Shown: in pieces, positions 1 to 8,282 of the stretch
How the letters are laid out: each line of letters opens with the position of its first letter
How positions within the stretch are numbered: the stretch's first letter is position 1
DNA from: Brachybacterium alimentarium
GTDB lineage: Bacteria > Actinomycetota > Actinomycetes > Actinomycetales > Dermabacteraceae
Reading direction: 5' to 3'
Length of the DNA: 60,812 bases
NCBI RefSeq assembly: GCF_002332425.1
Contig: NZ_NRGS01000027.1
Location: 1 to 60,812 of the forward strand
The notes under the pieces: generated by a model
What the model was told of the DNA's origin: nothing
Seen by the model: the letters and a program-made list of their open reading frames with translations, nothing else
Database searches by the model: none
Made by a program: the position numbers and the translations under genes

Positions 1-21
1 TAACAAACCCGGGGCGATTCA
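1..21 (-). mobile_element. Possible terminal end of an IS3-type insertion sequence
   Basis: Read leftward, position 21 begins TGAATCGCCCCGGGTTTG and runs to the window edge. It starts with TG and a GC-rich block, as many IS3-family ends in actinobacteria do. The MerR protein next to it stops resembling its family exactly here. Only 21 bases are visible, so the element type is inferred. An assembly break at a repeated element would look the same. Confidence 0.35.
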
Positions 22-203
22 ATCAGCCGCGCCCGCTCGATCTGGTCGGCCCCGTAGGAGCGGTAGCCGGTGAAGGGGTCCACGCGCCGTGGCGCGAGCA
101 GCCCCGACTCGGCGTACATCCTCAGTGCCTTGGGGCTCAGGCCGCTCGCGGCGGCGAGTTCGCCGATGCTCAGCAGGCCCGGACCCGTCTGCTCGTGGGA
201 CAT
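1..203 (-). pseudogene. MerR-family transcriptional regulator, N-terminus only (cut at the window edge)
   Basis: The first 60 or so residues are a clear MerR DNA-binding head. SIGELAAASGLSPKALRMY is the helix-turn-helix, and a wing follows containing GLLAPRR, TGYRSYG and QIERARLI. MerR proteins bind spaced dyads in promoters and twist them on effector binding; the effector domain would lie outside the window. The ATG start has a good ribosome site (GGAGGAA, 4 bases upstream). After RARLI the family expects an LLR-type continuation, but the frame reads ESPRVC. This suggests that foreign sequence interrupts the gene rather than a simple window cut. It is divergent from the acetyltransferase gene and may regulate itself through the promoter at about 289-294. 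The target is unknown. Confidence 0.7.
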
Positions 204-264
204 GCGTTCCTCCGTCGTGCCTCGCCCGGTTCCCCGGGCACCGGGACGATCCCGGCCATGGCCA

Positions 265-294
265 CCGTCCGGATTGTCCCAGGGGAAGGGTCAA
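265..294 (-). promoter_or_regulatory. Candidate MerR-type autoregulated promoter
   Basis: On the minus strand TTGACC (289-294) is a strong -35 box. It is followed by CTTCCCCTGGGACAATCC, a C-run/G-run dyad of the kind MerR proteins occupy between -35 and -10. It lies about 90 bases upstream of the MerR start. The -10 box is not clear. Confidence 0.4.
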
Positions 295-386
295 GCGGCC
301 GATGGGACAGGTGAAGGAACTCGTGACGGAACAGGCGACGGAATAATCTGTCGACCTGCCGGAACCCGGTGTGGTGCACTGCGTCC

Positions 387-1427
387 ATGCACTTCTCGAT
401 CCGGCCCTTGGACGCGGCCTCCGACGCCGATATCGCCCAGTACGCCGCGCTCGACGTCGCGATGGACGAGGCCCTCTACGGCGGCCACGAGGTCTGCACG
501 CTCGAGCAGTGGCGCGCTGCGCTCACGGACTCGCCGTACTATCGCAGCCGACGCTGGGTGGCCGTCGCCGAACCGTTCGAGGGCGGCGAGGTGATCGTCG
601 GCAGTGCAGCGGTGTTCCTCGCGCAGGAGGAGAACCTCGAGACGATCGGTGCGCATGCCGCCGTCCATCCCGACTTCCGCGGCCACGGCATCGGGACGGC
701 GCTCGTCGAGGAGGCGCTGATCCCGGCGATCCGTGCCACGGGCCGCGCTCTGGTCGAGTCCTACGGGGAGATCCCGGCCAGCGGCGACCCCGACGATCCG
801 ACGCTGCCGGTGCATCGTCTCGCCCGTCGCCTGGGCATCGAGCGCAGGAACCTCGCAGTGTGCCGCGTCCTGCCCCTTCCCCTCGAGGAGTCCCTGCTGA
901 CGTCCCTGCAGGACGAGGCCGAGGAGAGGGTCGGCGACCATCGCGTCGAGGTCTGGTTCGACGAGGTCCCCGAGGAGCACCTGGCGGACTACGGCACGCT
1001 GCTGCGCCAGATCGAGCTCGACGAGCCCGACGAGGACGTCGAGCACGAGCCGGCGGAGTACACCCCCGAGCGGATCCGCGCGAACGAGCGGCGGAGGCGG
1101 GACGCGGGCAAGCAGGCGATCATCGCCGTCGCGATCGCGCCCGACGGCAGCTTCGTCGGCAACTCCGAGGTGCACCTCCAGAAGGAGCCCGGCACGACGC
1201 TCGCCTTCCAGGAGAACACCCTGGTCATGCCTGAGCATCGAGGGCGCCGGCTCGGTCTCGCGCTGAAGGTCTCCACCCATCGGCTGCTCCGCGAACGAGC
1301 GCCCGGGCTGCGGGCGGTGGTCACCTGGAACTCGCACGTGAACCCGTGGATGATCGGGATCAACGAGAAGCTCGGCTACGAGATCGCGTACCGCGAGCTG
1401 GCTCTGCAGGGCCGTCCCGCTCTCTGA
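387..1427 (+). CDS. Two-domain GNAT N-acetyltransferase
   Basis: A 346-residue cytoplasmic protein with two GNAT folds in tandem. The first carries the acetyl-CoA loop RGHGIGTAL at about residue 100. The second carries RGRRLGLALKVSTHRLL at about residue 285, followed by a typical GNAT C-terminal WNSHVNPWMIGINEKLGY. GNAT enzymes move acetyl from acetyl-CoA to an amine; the acceptor cannot be read from the sequence. Similar double-GNAT proteins in actinobacteria include the mycothiol synthase family, but the segment between the domains does not let me call that. An ATG six codons upstream at 369 is in frame, but MHFSIRPLD is the natural start of a GNAT fold. The gene stands alone, divergent from MerR. 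Confidence 0.85.
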   Translation: MHFSIRPLDAASDADIAQYAALDVAMDEALYGGHEVCTLEQWRAALTDSPYYRSRRWVAVAEPFEGGEVIVGSAAVFLAQEENLETIGAHAAVHPDFRGHGIGTALVEEALIPAIRATGRALVESYGEIPASGDPDDPTLPVHRLARRLGIERRNLAVCRVLPLPLEESLLTSLQDEAEERVGDHRVEVWFDEVPEEHLADYGTLLRQIELDEPDEDVEHEPAEYTPERIRANERRRRDAGKQAIIAVAIAPDGSFVGNSEVHLQKEPGTTLAFQENTLVMPEHRGRRLGLALKVSTHRLLRERAPGLRAVVTWNSHVNPWMIGINEKLGYEIAYRELALQGRPAL

Positions 1428-1535
1428 CCGTGCGTGCGACATGCGGCGCGCGTGCGACACGCCGCAGTCCGTCGGCTCCCTGCCCCCGTGCCGCGCCCGG
1501 CCTAGGTTCAGGGCAACCGGCTGAGGGGGATCGGC

Positions 1536-2756
1536 GTGCAGGCAAGGCACCTCAGGAAGTCGCTGCGGCCAGGGCGGCCGCATGAGCAGTTCATGGTCGC
1601 GATCGCGATCATGGCGCTCATCATGTCCACCGGGATGGCCGCGGGCCTGCTGACCCACCTCTTCGCCCCGACCTCGGGCATCGCGGCACCGGAGGGCGCC
1701 GCGCAGCCGGTCGCGCCGCCGGGGGAGCCGTCCAACACCACGCGGTTGGACGACCGCGCCCGCATCACCGGGGACATCACCCCGAAGTCCGTCGTCGCCG
1801 GTCCCGGCGGGACGGTGATCGCGAACAACATGATGTACAGCCACAGCTCGACGCTCTACGACGCGTCCTCCCTCGAGCTGACCGCGACGGTCTCCGACGA
1901 GATCGACCTCGCCGACTACGGGATCGGAGAACGGGCCGGCGCCACGCGCGGCGCCCCGGTCGAGGCGGTGTTCTCGCCCGACGGCGCCCATGCGTACGTC
2001 TCGCAGTACTCGCTCACGGGCCCCGGGTCCGGCGCGCCGGCCACCGATGACTGCGCCGCAGGCGACGAGATCGGCACCTCGGCCGTGTTCCGCCTGGATC
2101 TGGCCAGCGCGCAGTGGGACCAGGTCATCGAGGTGGGGCGGGTCCCCAAGTACATCTCGCTCTCGCCCGACGGCAGCACCGCCCTGGTCTCCAACTGGTG
2201 CGATTCGAGCGTCTCGGTCGTGGACCTCGCGGCAGGGGAGGAGGTCCGGCAGATCCCGGTCGACGCAGCGCCCCGCGGCTCGGTGGTGCTGCCGGACAAC
2301 CGCACCGCCTATGTGACCGCGATGTTCGCCGACGAGCTGTACAAGGTGGACCTGCACACCGGCGAGAGCGAGCTGGTGCTCGAGACCGGTCGCAAACCGC
2401 GCCACCTGGTGCTCTCGCCGGATGCCAGCCGCATGTACCTCACCGAGTCCGGTTCCGACCGGCTGCTGGAGCTGGACACCGCCACCGGCCGGGTGCTGCG
2501 GGAGGCGGAGACCGGTCGGGAGCCGCGCTCGATGACGATCTCGCCGGACGGTCTCGCCCTGTATGTGGTGAACTACTACGCGAACACGGTCTCGAAGTTC
2601 GACACCACGACCATGGAGGAGATCCAGACGGTCGAGGTGGGCCAGAACCCGATCGGGATCACCTATGAGTCCACGCAGCGCCGCGTCTGGGTGGCCAACT
2701 ATGCGGGATCCATCGATGTCTTCGACGACACCGCCGTCCCCGAGGAGATGACATGA
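1536..2756 (+). CDS. Membrane-anchored YVTN beta-propeller protein
   Basis: 406 residues. A basic N-terminus is followed by one membrane helix (about residues 20-42, FMVAIAIMALIMSTGMAAGL), so the rest should lie outside the membrane. The body has about six propeller blades marked by FSPDGAHAYVS, SLSPDGSTALVSNW, VLPDNRTAYVT, VLSPDASRMYLTES, TISPDGLALYVVNYY and RRVWVANY. Such propellers bind ligands or partners and are usually not enzymes. The GTG start follows a GAGGGGG ribosome site, and a TAGGTT box lies at 1503-1508. Its stop codon overlaps the start of the SRPBCC gene (ATGA), so the two are translated together. The ligand is unknown. Confidence 0.8.
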   Translation: MQARHLRKSLRPGRPHEQFMVAIAIMALIMSTGMAAGLLTHLFAPTSGIAAPEGAAQPVAPPGEPSNTTRLDDRARITGDITPKSVVAGPGGTVIANNMMYSHSSTLYDASSLELTATVSDEIDLADYGIGERAGATRGAPVEAVFSPDGAHAYVSQYSLTGPGSGAPATDDCAAGDEIGTSAVFRLDLASAQWDQVIEVGRVPKYISLSPDGSTALVSNWCDSSVSVVDLAAGEEVRQIPVDAAPRGSVVLPDNRTAYVTAMFADELYKVDLHTGESELVLETGRKPRHLVLSPDASRMYLTESGSDRLLELDTATGRVLREAETGREPRSMTISPDGLALYVVNYYANTVSKFDTTTMEEIQTVEVGQNPIGITYESTQRRVWVANYAGSIDVFDDTAVPEEMT

Positions 2757-3211
2757 GCATGAGCGAATCCGACGTGCGGATCGTGCGGGCCTCGCGAGAG
2801 ATCGCCGCACCGGCCGCGACCCTCTTCGAGCTCATCGCCGACCCTGCTGAGCAGCCCCGCTGGGACGGCAACGACAACCTCGGCAGTGCGGCTCCCGGTC
2901 AGCGGGTCACCGCCGTGGGGGACGTGTTCGTGATGACCCTGACCAAGGGCGCCGAGCGCGCCAACCACGTCGTCGAGCTCGAGGAGGGCCGACGGATCGC
3001 CTGGAAGCCCGGCGAGATCGACGGGCCGACGTTCGGCCAGCTCTGGCGCTGGGAGCTGGAGCCCCTCGACAACGGGTCGACGCTGGTCACGCACACGTAC
3101 GACTGGACCGATCTGCACGGCCCGGAGGCGCGCATCCAGCGGGCGCGGTCCACGACCGCCGGGACCCTGCGCGCCTCGATCGATCGGCTCGCGGCGCTCG
3201 TCGAGGGCTGA
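2753..3211 (+). CDS. SRPBCC (START/Bet v 1-like) family protein
   Basis: 152 residues with the usual order of this fold. SREIAAPAATLFELIADPAEQPRWDG opens strand 1 and the first helices, a central hydrophobic sheet follows, and a long C-terminal helix (RARSTTAGTLRASIDRLAAL) closes the cavity. Family members bind or transport hydrophobic small molecules; some are polyketide cyclases. The start overlaps the stop of the propeller gene by 4 bases. A second ATG two codons on (2759) is equally possible. The pairing with a secreted propeller is suggestive, but no function can be assigned. Confidence 0.82.
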   Translation: MSMSESDVRIVRASREIAAPAATLFELIADPAEQPRWDGNDNLGSAAPGQRVTAVGDVFVMTLTKGAERANHVVELEEGRRIAWKPGEIDGPTFGQLWRWELEPLDNGSTLVTHTYDWTDLHGPEARIQRARSTTAGTLRASIDRLAALVEG

Positions 3212-3218
3212 GGGCGCG

Positions 3219-3695
3219 ATGTCATCGGGCCCGTCGGGGGATCGTGACCGGGCAAGGGTGGAGTCCGCCCTCGAGCAGGCCATCGCACGCGGAGACTTCG
3301 ACGACCTGCCCGGCGCCGGCACGCCGCTGGACCTGCCGCCCTCGCACGATCCCGACTGGTGGATCAGGCAGCGCCTCGCGGAGGACGACGTGGACCGCGA
3401 CGCCCTGCTGCCCGTCGTGGTGCTGCTGCGCCGTGAGTACGAGCAGCGCGATGCCACCCTCGCCGAGCTGCCCGACGAGCAGATGGTGCGCGACTACGCG
3501 AACGACTTCACCGAGCGCGTGCGCGAGGACCGCCGCGGCACACCGCTGGCCCGGATGCTGGCGCCCGAGATGGATCCCGACGACGCCGTGGAGCGATGGC
3601 GCGAGCTGCGCGCCGCGACGGCCGACACCGAACCCGTGCGTCCGGAGCCCGTCGAACCGCCGCGACGGCGCCGCTGGTGGTGGCCGTTCAGCTGA
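3219..3695 (+). CDS. DUF1992 (DnaJ-C28-like) domain protein
   Basis: 158 residues. The family core is unmistakable: ALEQAIARGDFDDLPGAGTP, DLPPSHDPDWWIRQRLAEDD and LLRREYEQRDATL. In eukaryotes this conserved domain occurs in DNAJC28; the bacterial proteins have no J domain and no settled role. The protein is cytoplasmic, very charged, and ends in a basic/tryptophan tail (RRRRWWWPF). It starts 7 bases after the SRPBCC stop and probably shares its transcript. It overlaps the convergent RIO kinase gene tail to tail by 8 bases. Confidence 0.85.
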   Translation: MSSGPSGDRDRARVESALEQAIARGDFDDLPGAGTPLDLPPSHDPDWWIRQRLAEDDVDRDALLPVVVLLRREYEQRDATLAELPDEQMVRDYANDFTERVREDRRGTPLARMLAPEMDPDDAVERWRELRAATADTEPVRPEPVEPPRRRRWWWPFS

Positions 3696-4590
3696 GCGCC
3701 TTCCAGATGCCGAGCGCGGCGGCGACCCACTCCTCCGGTTCGGCGGCCGCATCCCTCGCGCCGTGGCCGCGCAGCCAGGCGCAGACGTTCTCGCAGTCCC
3801 GCTGCAGGAAGCTGCGACCGTGGGGGTTCGCGATCAGGTCGATGACCTGCGGGACATCGATGATCACGGGGTCCGGCTCCGCCTGGCGGGTGTCGACCAG
3901 GATGTTGTACGGCGAGAGATCGCCGTGCACGAGACCCAGCTCGGCGAAGCCCAGCACCACCTCCCGCAGGGCACGGGCCCAGCGCTCGATCGTCGCCGCG
4001 TCCGGCGTCGTCTCCTGCAGACGGGGAGCGGCGACCGCGCCGTGCTCGTCGTCGGTCCCGACGAACTCCATGCACACCTCGGTGCCGACGATCTGCACGG
4101 GATAGGGGACGGGCAGGCCTGCGGACCACAGCTTCCCGAGCACGTCGAACTCGGTGCGGGCCCACTGCGAAGCGGCGACCTGCCGGCCGAAGGCGGTGCC
4201 CTTGGCCATCGCCCGCGCTTCGCGGGTGTCCTTGCCCCGGCGCCCCTCCGTGTAGGCGTGGGAACGGTGGAAGCTCGAGTGCTCGGGGGAGCGGTAGCGC
4301 TTGGCGACCAGCAGCGTCGCCTCGCCGTCGGCGCCGGTGAGCAGCTCCTCGGACAGGGCCCGTTCGAGCAGGAAGGCGTCGGCCTCCTTGCCGGACTTGA
4401 GCACACCGAGCTCGGTGTCGATCGCCCCGTCGTGCTGGACGACCCAGTCGGGGAAGGGCTGCGGTCCACGGTCGAGGGTGTGGGCGGTCTCCGGCCAGGT
4501 GGACCAGCGCTGGTCCTCGTCGAGCTCGGCGACGGTCGCGGTGAACATGGCGCGGGCGAAGAAGGCGTCCCTGTCGAAGGACGAGGTCAT
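3688..4590 (-). CDS. RIO-type serine/threonine protein kinase
   Basis: 300 residues. Kinase landmarks are a Lys-bearing strand LVAKRYR after a glycine-poor loop (KEADAFLLERAL, typical of RIO), a hinge MEFVG, the catalytic loop LVHGDLSPYNILVD and the metal-binding strand VIIDVPQVID, which matches the RIO1 IDxxQ motif. RIO kinases are atypical ATPases/kinases; the eukaryotic ones act in ribosome assembly, while bacterial roles are poorly known. The ATG at 4590 has an AGGAG ribosome site 4-5 bases away. The frame stays open upstream to 4755, but that stretch is low complexity and unlikely to be coding. Confidence 0.85.
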   Translation of the reverse strand: MTSSFDRDAFFARAMFTATVAELDEDQRWSTWPETAHTLDRGPQPFPDWVVQHDGAIDTELGVLKSGKEADAFLLERALSEELLTGADGEATLLVAKRYRSPEHSSFHRSHAYTEGRRGKDTREARAMAKGTAFGRQVAASQWARTEFDVLGKLWSAGLPVPYPVQIVGTEVCMEFVGTDDEHGAVAAPRLQETTPDAATIERWARALREVVLGFAELGLVHGDLSPYNILVDTRQAEPDPVIIDVPQVIDLIANPHGRSFLQRDCENVCAWLRGHGARDAAAEPEEWVAAALGIWKALS

Positions 4591-4814
4591 GGGATCTCCT
4601 GAGGGGGTGACCTGCGAGATGCTCAGCAGGTCGGGGCGGAAGGGAGGACAGCAGGGGTCAGCACGGCGACAACCATCGGCTCCTCCTTCCCTCAGGGCCG
4701 GCCCGCTCGGGTCGGCGACGTGATCACGGTAGGACCGAGGCCGGGCGCGGTCCACCGAATATTCGGCGATGCTCTCGGCGAGCCCGGGCCCTGGACACCC
4801 GCAGCGGTCGCCGC

Positions 4815-4820
4815 AAGACT
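4815..4820 (+). promoter_or_regulatory. Degenerate leaderless -10 (AAGACT)
   Basis: AAGACT ends 6 bases before the VOC ATG and there is no ribosome site. The same hexamer with the same spacing precedes the GNAT gene at 54325. Confidence 0.35.
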
Positions 4821-4826
4821 GGCCCG

Positions 4827-5576
4827 ATGTTCCTCGAGAACCTCGGCATCGATGCCGTCGACCCGATCCGCCTCGGCCGCTTCTGGGAGGCGGCCCTGGG
4901 CACCACCGCGCTCACCGTGGAGCCCGACATCTATGAGACGCGCCTGGAGATCACGGGTGACGCCTACCTCGATCTGTGCTTCGCGCAGGTGCCGGAGCCT
5001 CCCATGTCGCCGCTGCGCCTCCACCTCGATCTGCGAGGCGGCGACCGACAGCTCGACGTGGCCGATCAGCTGCGGGAGTTCGGCGCGAGGGACCTCGACA
5101 TCGGCCAGGGGGAGGTGCCCTGGATCGTGCTCGGCGATGTCGAGGGGACGGCGTTCTGCGTGAGGGAGGAGCGCGCGGAGTTCACCGGTACAGGGCCGCT
5201 CGCCGCTCTGCCCCTGGACTCCGCGGATCCGCAGCGGGACGCCGATTTCTGGGCCTGGTTGACCGGCTGGGCCGACGCCGACGCCGACGCCGACGTCCCC
5301 GGCATCGCCCCGCGCACGCTCCGCCATCCCTCTCTGCGGGGGCCCCTGCTGGAGTTCTGCGCGGAACCCGAGCCGAAGCAGGCCGGCGCCAAGAACCCGA
5401 TCCATCTGGACATCCGGCTCGAGGACGAGGACGACGCTGACGAGATCGCCGCGCAGGTCGCCGAGCGCGGAGGCCGTGAGCTGCACCCTGACTGGGGCGA
5501 ACTGCCCTGGCGGGTGTTCCAGGATCCCTCCGGCAACGAGTTCTGCCTCCTGCCGGCGCCCGGAGCGTCCGCATGA
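4827..5576 (+). CDS. Duplicated VOC (glyoxalase/dioxygenase-fold) protein
   Basis: 249 residues made of two similar VOC halves, about 1-115 and 125-249. Each begins with a strand-helix of the type DPIRLGRFWEAALG or DPQRDADFWAWLTGW and ends with a Glu-bearing strand (DVEGTAFCV; DPSGNEFCLLP). VOC proteins use such pairs to bind a metal or a drug-like ligand, and members range from dioxygenases to antibiotic-binding resistance proteins. The metal ligands are not complete enough to predict the reaction. A run of GCCGAC triplets at 5271-5294 gives a DADADAD stretch inside the second half. The stop overlaps the next start (ATGA). Confidence 0.78.
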   Translation: MFLENLGIDAVDPIRLGRFWEAALGTTALTVEPDIYETRLEITGDAYLDLCFAQVPEPPMSPLRLHLDLRGGDRQLDVADQLREFGARDLDIGQGEVPWIVLGDVEGTAFCVREERAEFTGTGPLAALPLDSADPQRDADFWAWLTGWADADADADVPGIAPRTLRHPSLRGPLLEFCAEPEPKQAGAKNPIHLDIRLEDEDDADEIAAQVAERGGRELHPDWGELPWRVFQDPSGNEFCLLPAPGASA

Positions 5577-5962
5577 CCGGCGCCCGGAAGACCACCGCCT
5601 TCCTGGCCGTGCTGCTCGGAGGGGCCGGGATCCTGCACCTCGCGAAGCCCGCCCCGTTCGACGCCATGGTGCCTCATGCCCTGCCCGGAGAGCCTCGGAC
5701 CTATACCTATGCCTCCGCCGTCGCGGAACTGGGCGTGGCCGGTCTGCTCGCTGTCCCGTGCACGCGCCGAGCAGGCGGTCTCGCCGCGACGGCGCTGTTC
5801 GTGGCCGTGTATCCCGCCAACCTGCAGATGGCCTACGACTGGCGCCATGCCGAGCCGCGGAAGCGGGCGATCGCCCTTGCGCGCCTGCCCCTGCAGGGGG
5901 TGCTCATCGCACAGGGCCTGCAGGTGGCCCGCGCATCCAGGAGCCGTGCGGAGAACTCCTGA
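5573..5962 (+). CDS. DoxX-like small membrane protein
   Basis: 129 residues with about four membrane segments. The motifs GILHLAKPAPFDAMVP near residue 20-35 and AVYPANLQMAYDW near residue 80 are typical of the DoxX-like family of quinone- or thiosulfate-associated membrane proteins. It is translationally coupled to the VOC protein upstream. No co-factor residues are visible, and the physiological role is open. Confidence 0.72.
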   Translation: MTGARKTTAFLAVLLGGAGILHLAKPAPFDAMVPHALPGEPRTYTYASAVAELGVAGLLAVPCTRRAGGLAATALFVAVYPANLQMAYDWRHAEPRKRAIALARLPLQGVLIAQGLQVARASRSRAENS

Positions 5963-5974
5963 GCGCATCGGTGA

Positions 5975-5988
5975 GCGCCGATCGGCGC
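5975..5988. repeat. 14-bp perfect palindrome between DoxX and the sugar transporter operon
   Basis: GCGCCGATCGGCGC reads the same on both strands. It sits just after the DoxX stop and about 105 bases before the sugar-binding protein. It could be an operator; it lacks a loop and a T-run, so it is a poor terminator. Confidence 0.35.
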
Positions 5989-6032
5989 GGCTGATGACTG
6001 CGTCGGCGCTCCACGACGTGGACGCCTGCTAG

Positions 6033-6046
6033 GTGAAAGCTTCTAC
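6033..6046. promoter_or_regulatory. Candidate LacI-type operator before the carbohydrate importer
   Basis: GTGAAAGCTTCTAC is a partial dyad (GTnnAAGCTTnnAC) centred on AAGCTT. It is less GC-rich than its surroundings and lies 46 bases before the start of the importer operon. LacI-family repressors commonly control such operons through even-spaced dyads of this size. No regulator gene is adjacent. Confidence 0.35.
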
Positions 6047-6091
6047 ATGCTCTACTGTGGGCCGTCGTTCATCCGGTCCGAAGGAGCACCA

Positions 6092-7381
6092 GTGATCACC
6101 AGACGTTCCCTGCTCGGCGCCGCCGGGGCGACGGGGGTGGCTCTCGTCGGCGGCTGCGCCCGCGAGCCCGAGATCGATCGGTCCTTGGAGCCGCCGGCCG
6201 CGCCGGGCGACTCGGGCGCGATCACCTTCCAGATCTGGGACAAGGCCCAGGAGCCCGCGATGCAGCAGATCATCGACGCGTTCCACGAGCAGTACCCGGA
6301 CATCGACGTGACCATGTCCTCCGCAGCCTTCGCCAGCTACTTCGAGCGGCTGCGCATCCAGGCGACCGGTGATGACCTGCCGGACGTCTTCTGGATCAAC
6401 GGACCGAACTTCGAGCTCTACGCCTCCTACGGGATGCTCCAGGACCTCAGCGGGCTCGAGGGCTTCGACCCCGCGAACTATCCGGAGAACCTCACCGAGC
6501 TGTACACCTACCAGGGGTCGCCGTACGCGATCCCGAAGGACTTTGACACGATCGCGCTCTGGTACAACCGCGACCTCCTCCACCGCGCCGGAGTGGACGA
6601 GCCCACCGGCAGCTGGAGCTGGGAGGAGTACCGCGACGCCTCCGAGACGGTGACCCGTGCCCTCGGCGGGGAGCAGATCTGGGGCAATCCCGGCGGTGTC
6701 GCGAACCAGGCCTACATCTATCCGCTGATCATGCAGGCCGGAGGTTTCGTGCTGGACGAGGGGAAGGAGGGGAAGGCCGTCTCCGGGTACGACAGCCCGG
6801 GCGCGATCGAGGCGTTCTCCTTCCTCGACGGCATGATCCGTGACGGCATCGCCCCGGACGTCCGCTACACCGCGGAGAACGTGCCCTCGGACCTCTTCAA
6901 CAGCGGACGCGCCGCGCTGCTCCAGTCGGGCAACTGGGAGGCCGCCCAGCTGCAGGACTCGCCGGTGCGGGAGCACCTCGGGGTCGCGCCGCTGATCCAC
7001 GGGAGCGAGGAGGCCAACGTCATCCACGGGATCGGGTACGCGATGTCCGCGCGCAGCCGCAACAAACCGGCGGCCTCGGCGTTCCTCGCGTTCCTGGGGT
7101 CCGAGGAGGCCCACCGCATCCAGGCGGAGGCCGGCGCCGCCAATCCGGCATTCGTGGGCACCAACGACGCCTACATCGAGGCGATCCCGGAATTCTCCCT
7201 CGACGTCTTCGTCGAGGCCGCGGAGACCGCGAGGCCGTACCCGGCATCGCAGAACACCTCCGCCTGGCTGCAGCTGGAGGAGCTGCTCTTCCCCAAGATC
7301 CTCAGCGGGGACGGAGAGCTGGAGAAGAACGCCGCGGATCTCGCCATGAGGATGAACGGAGTGCTCGCCGATGAATCATGA
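6092..7381 (+). CDS. Carbohydrate ABC transporter, substrate-binding lipoprotein
   Basis: 429 residues. The signal peptide has ITRRSLLGAAG, a double-arginine start, and a lipobox ending VGGC near residue 20, so the mature protein should be lipid-anchored outside the membrane. The body is a type-1 solute-binding fold: ITFQIWDKAQEPAMQQIIDA, a LPDVFWINGPNF strand, and AIPKDFDTIALWYNRDLLHRAGVD, which is a standard motif of sugar-binding proteins. The GTG start follows AAGGAG at 7 bases. An in-frame ATG at 6047 would destroy the signal peptide. It is first in a three-gene operon with the two permeases. The sugar is unknown. Confidence 0.92.
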   Translation: MITRRSLLGAAGATGVALVGGCAREPEIDRSLEPPAAPGDSGAITFQIWDKAQEPAMQQIIDAFHEQYPDIDVTMSSAAFASYFERLRIQATGDDLPDVFWINGPNFELYASYGMLQDLSGLEGFDPANYPENLTELYTYQGSPYAIPKDFDTIALWYNRDLLHRAGVDEPTGSWSWEEYRDASETVTRALGGEQIWGNPGGVANQAYIYPLIMQAGGFVLDEGKEGKAVSGYDSPGAIEAFSFLDGMIRDGIAPDVRYTAENVPSDLFNSGRAALLQSGNWEAAQLQDSPVREHLGVAPLIHGSEEANVIHGIGYAMSARSRNKPAASAFLAFLGSEEAHRIQAEAGAANPAFVGTNDAYIEAIPEFSLDVFVEAAETARPYPASQNTSAWLQLEELLFPKILSGDGELEKNAADLAMRMNGVLADES

Positions 7382-8282
7382 TCCCGCACCCCTGACAAGA
7401 CGCCGACGGCGCGGCCGCGACGGTCTCTGGCCGCTGGTCTTCCTCGCCCCGCTCATGATCGGCGTGGTGGCCTTCTACTTCTGGCCGATCCTGGCCACCG
7501 TGCTGAACTCCTTCGCGAGCTTCGACCCGTTCGGAGGTCGCAGCTTCGCGGGGCTGGAGAACTATCGGACGCTGCTGGGCGACTCGTTCATCCCCCGAGC
7601 GGTCCTGAACACCGCCGTGTACACCGCGATCGTGCTGCTGGGCATCCCGATCGCCCTCGTCGTCGCCTCCCTCCTGACCCAGAAGGGCCTGCGCTTCTCC
7701 CGGTTCTACCAGGTGCTGTTCTTCCTCCCCGCCGTCTCGATGCCGGTTGCCGTCGCGCTCGTATGGCGGATGATCTTCAACCAGGAGTTCGGCGTCGTCA
7801 ACTGGGCGCTGTCCGTGATCGGCATCCAGGGGCCGTACTGGGTGACCGCCCCCTGGTGGTCCCTGCTGGCGGTCTCCGTCGTCGGCCTGTGGTCGAGCCT
7901 GCCGCTCGCCGTGATCATCCTGTCGGCCGGTCTGCAGGGCGTGCCGCCGGAGCTCTACGAGGCCGCCCAGCTCGACGGAGCAGGAGCGCTGAAGCAGTTC
8001 CGGTCGGTCACCGTCCCGCTGCTGACGCCCAGCATCTTCTTCCTCATGATCATCACGGCGATCAACGGCTTCCAGCTGTTCGACCTGCTGTTCGCGATGA
8101 TGGGCCAGGCCAACCCGGCGATGGCCGACACCCAGTCGCTCGTCTACCTGTTCTACTCCGAGGCGTTCCGCCAGAACGACCAGGGATATGCCTCGGTGAT
8201 CGCGCTGCTGATCCTCCTGATCATCGGAGCATTCACCCTGCTGCAGTTCCAGGCCCAGAAGAGGTGGGTGCACTATGACTGA
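7371..8282 (+). CDS. Carbohydrate ABC transporter permease (MalF type)
   Basis: 303 residues with six predicted membrane helices. A basic start (RRRRRGRD) is followed by LWPLVFLAPLMIGVVAFYFW, typical of CUT1-family permeases. The cytoplasmic coupling loop reads ELYEAAQLDGAGALKQFRSVTVPLL, matching the EAA motif that docks on the ATPase. It overlaps the binding-protein gene by 11 bases and the next permease gene by 8. Confidence 0.93.
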   Translation: MNHDPAPLTRRRRRGRDGLWPLVFLAPLMIGVVAFYFWPILATVLNSFASFDPFGGRSFAGLENYRTLLGDSFIPRAVLNTAVYTAIVLLGIPIALVVASLLTQKGLRFSRFYQVLFFLPAVSMPVAVALVWRMIFNQEFGVVNWALSVIGIQGPYWVTAPWWSLLAVSVVGLWSSLPLAVIILSAGLQGVPPELYEAAQLDGAGALKQFRSVTVPLLTPSIFFLMIITAINGFQLFDLLFAMMGQANPAMADTQSLVYLFYSEAFRQNDQGYASVIALLILLIIGAFTLLQFQAQKRWVHYD

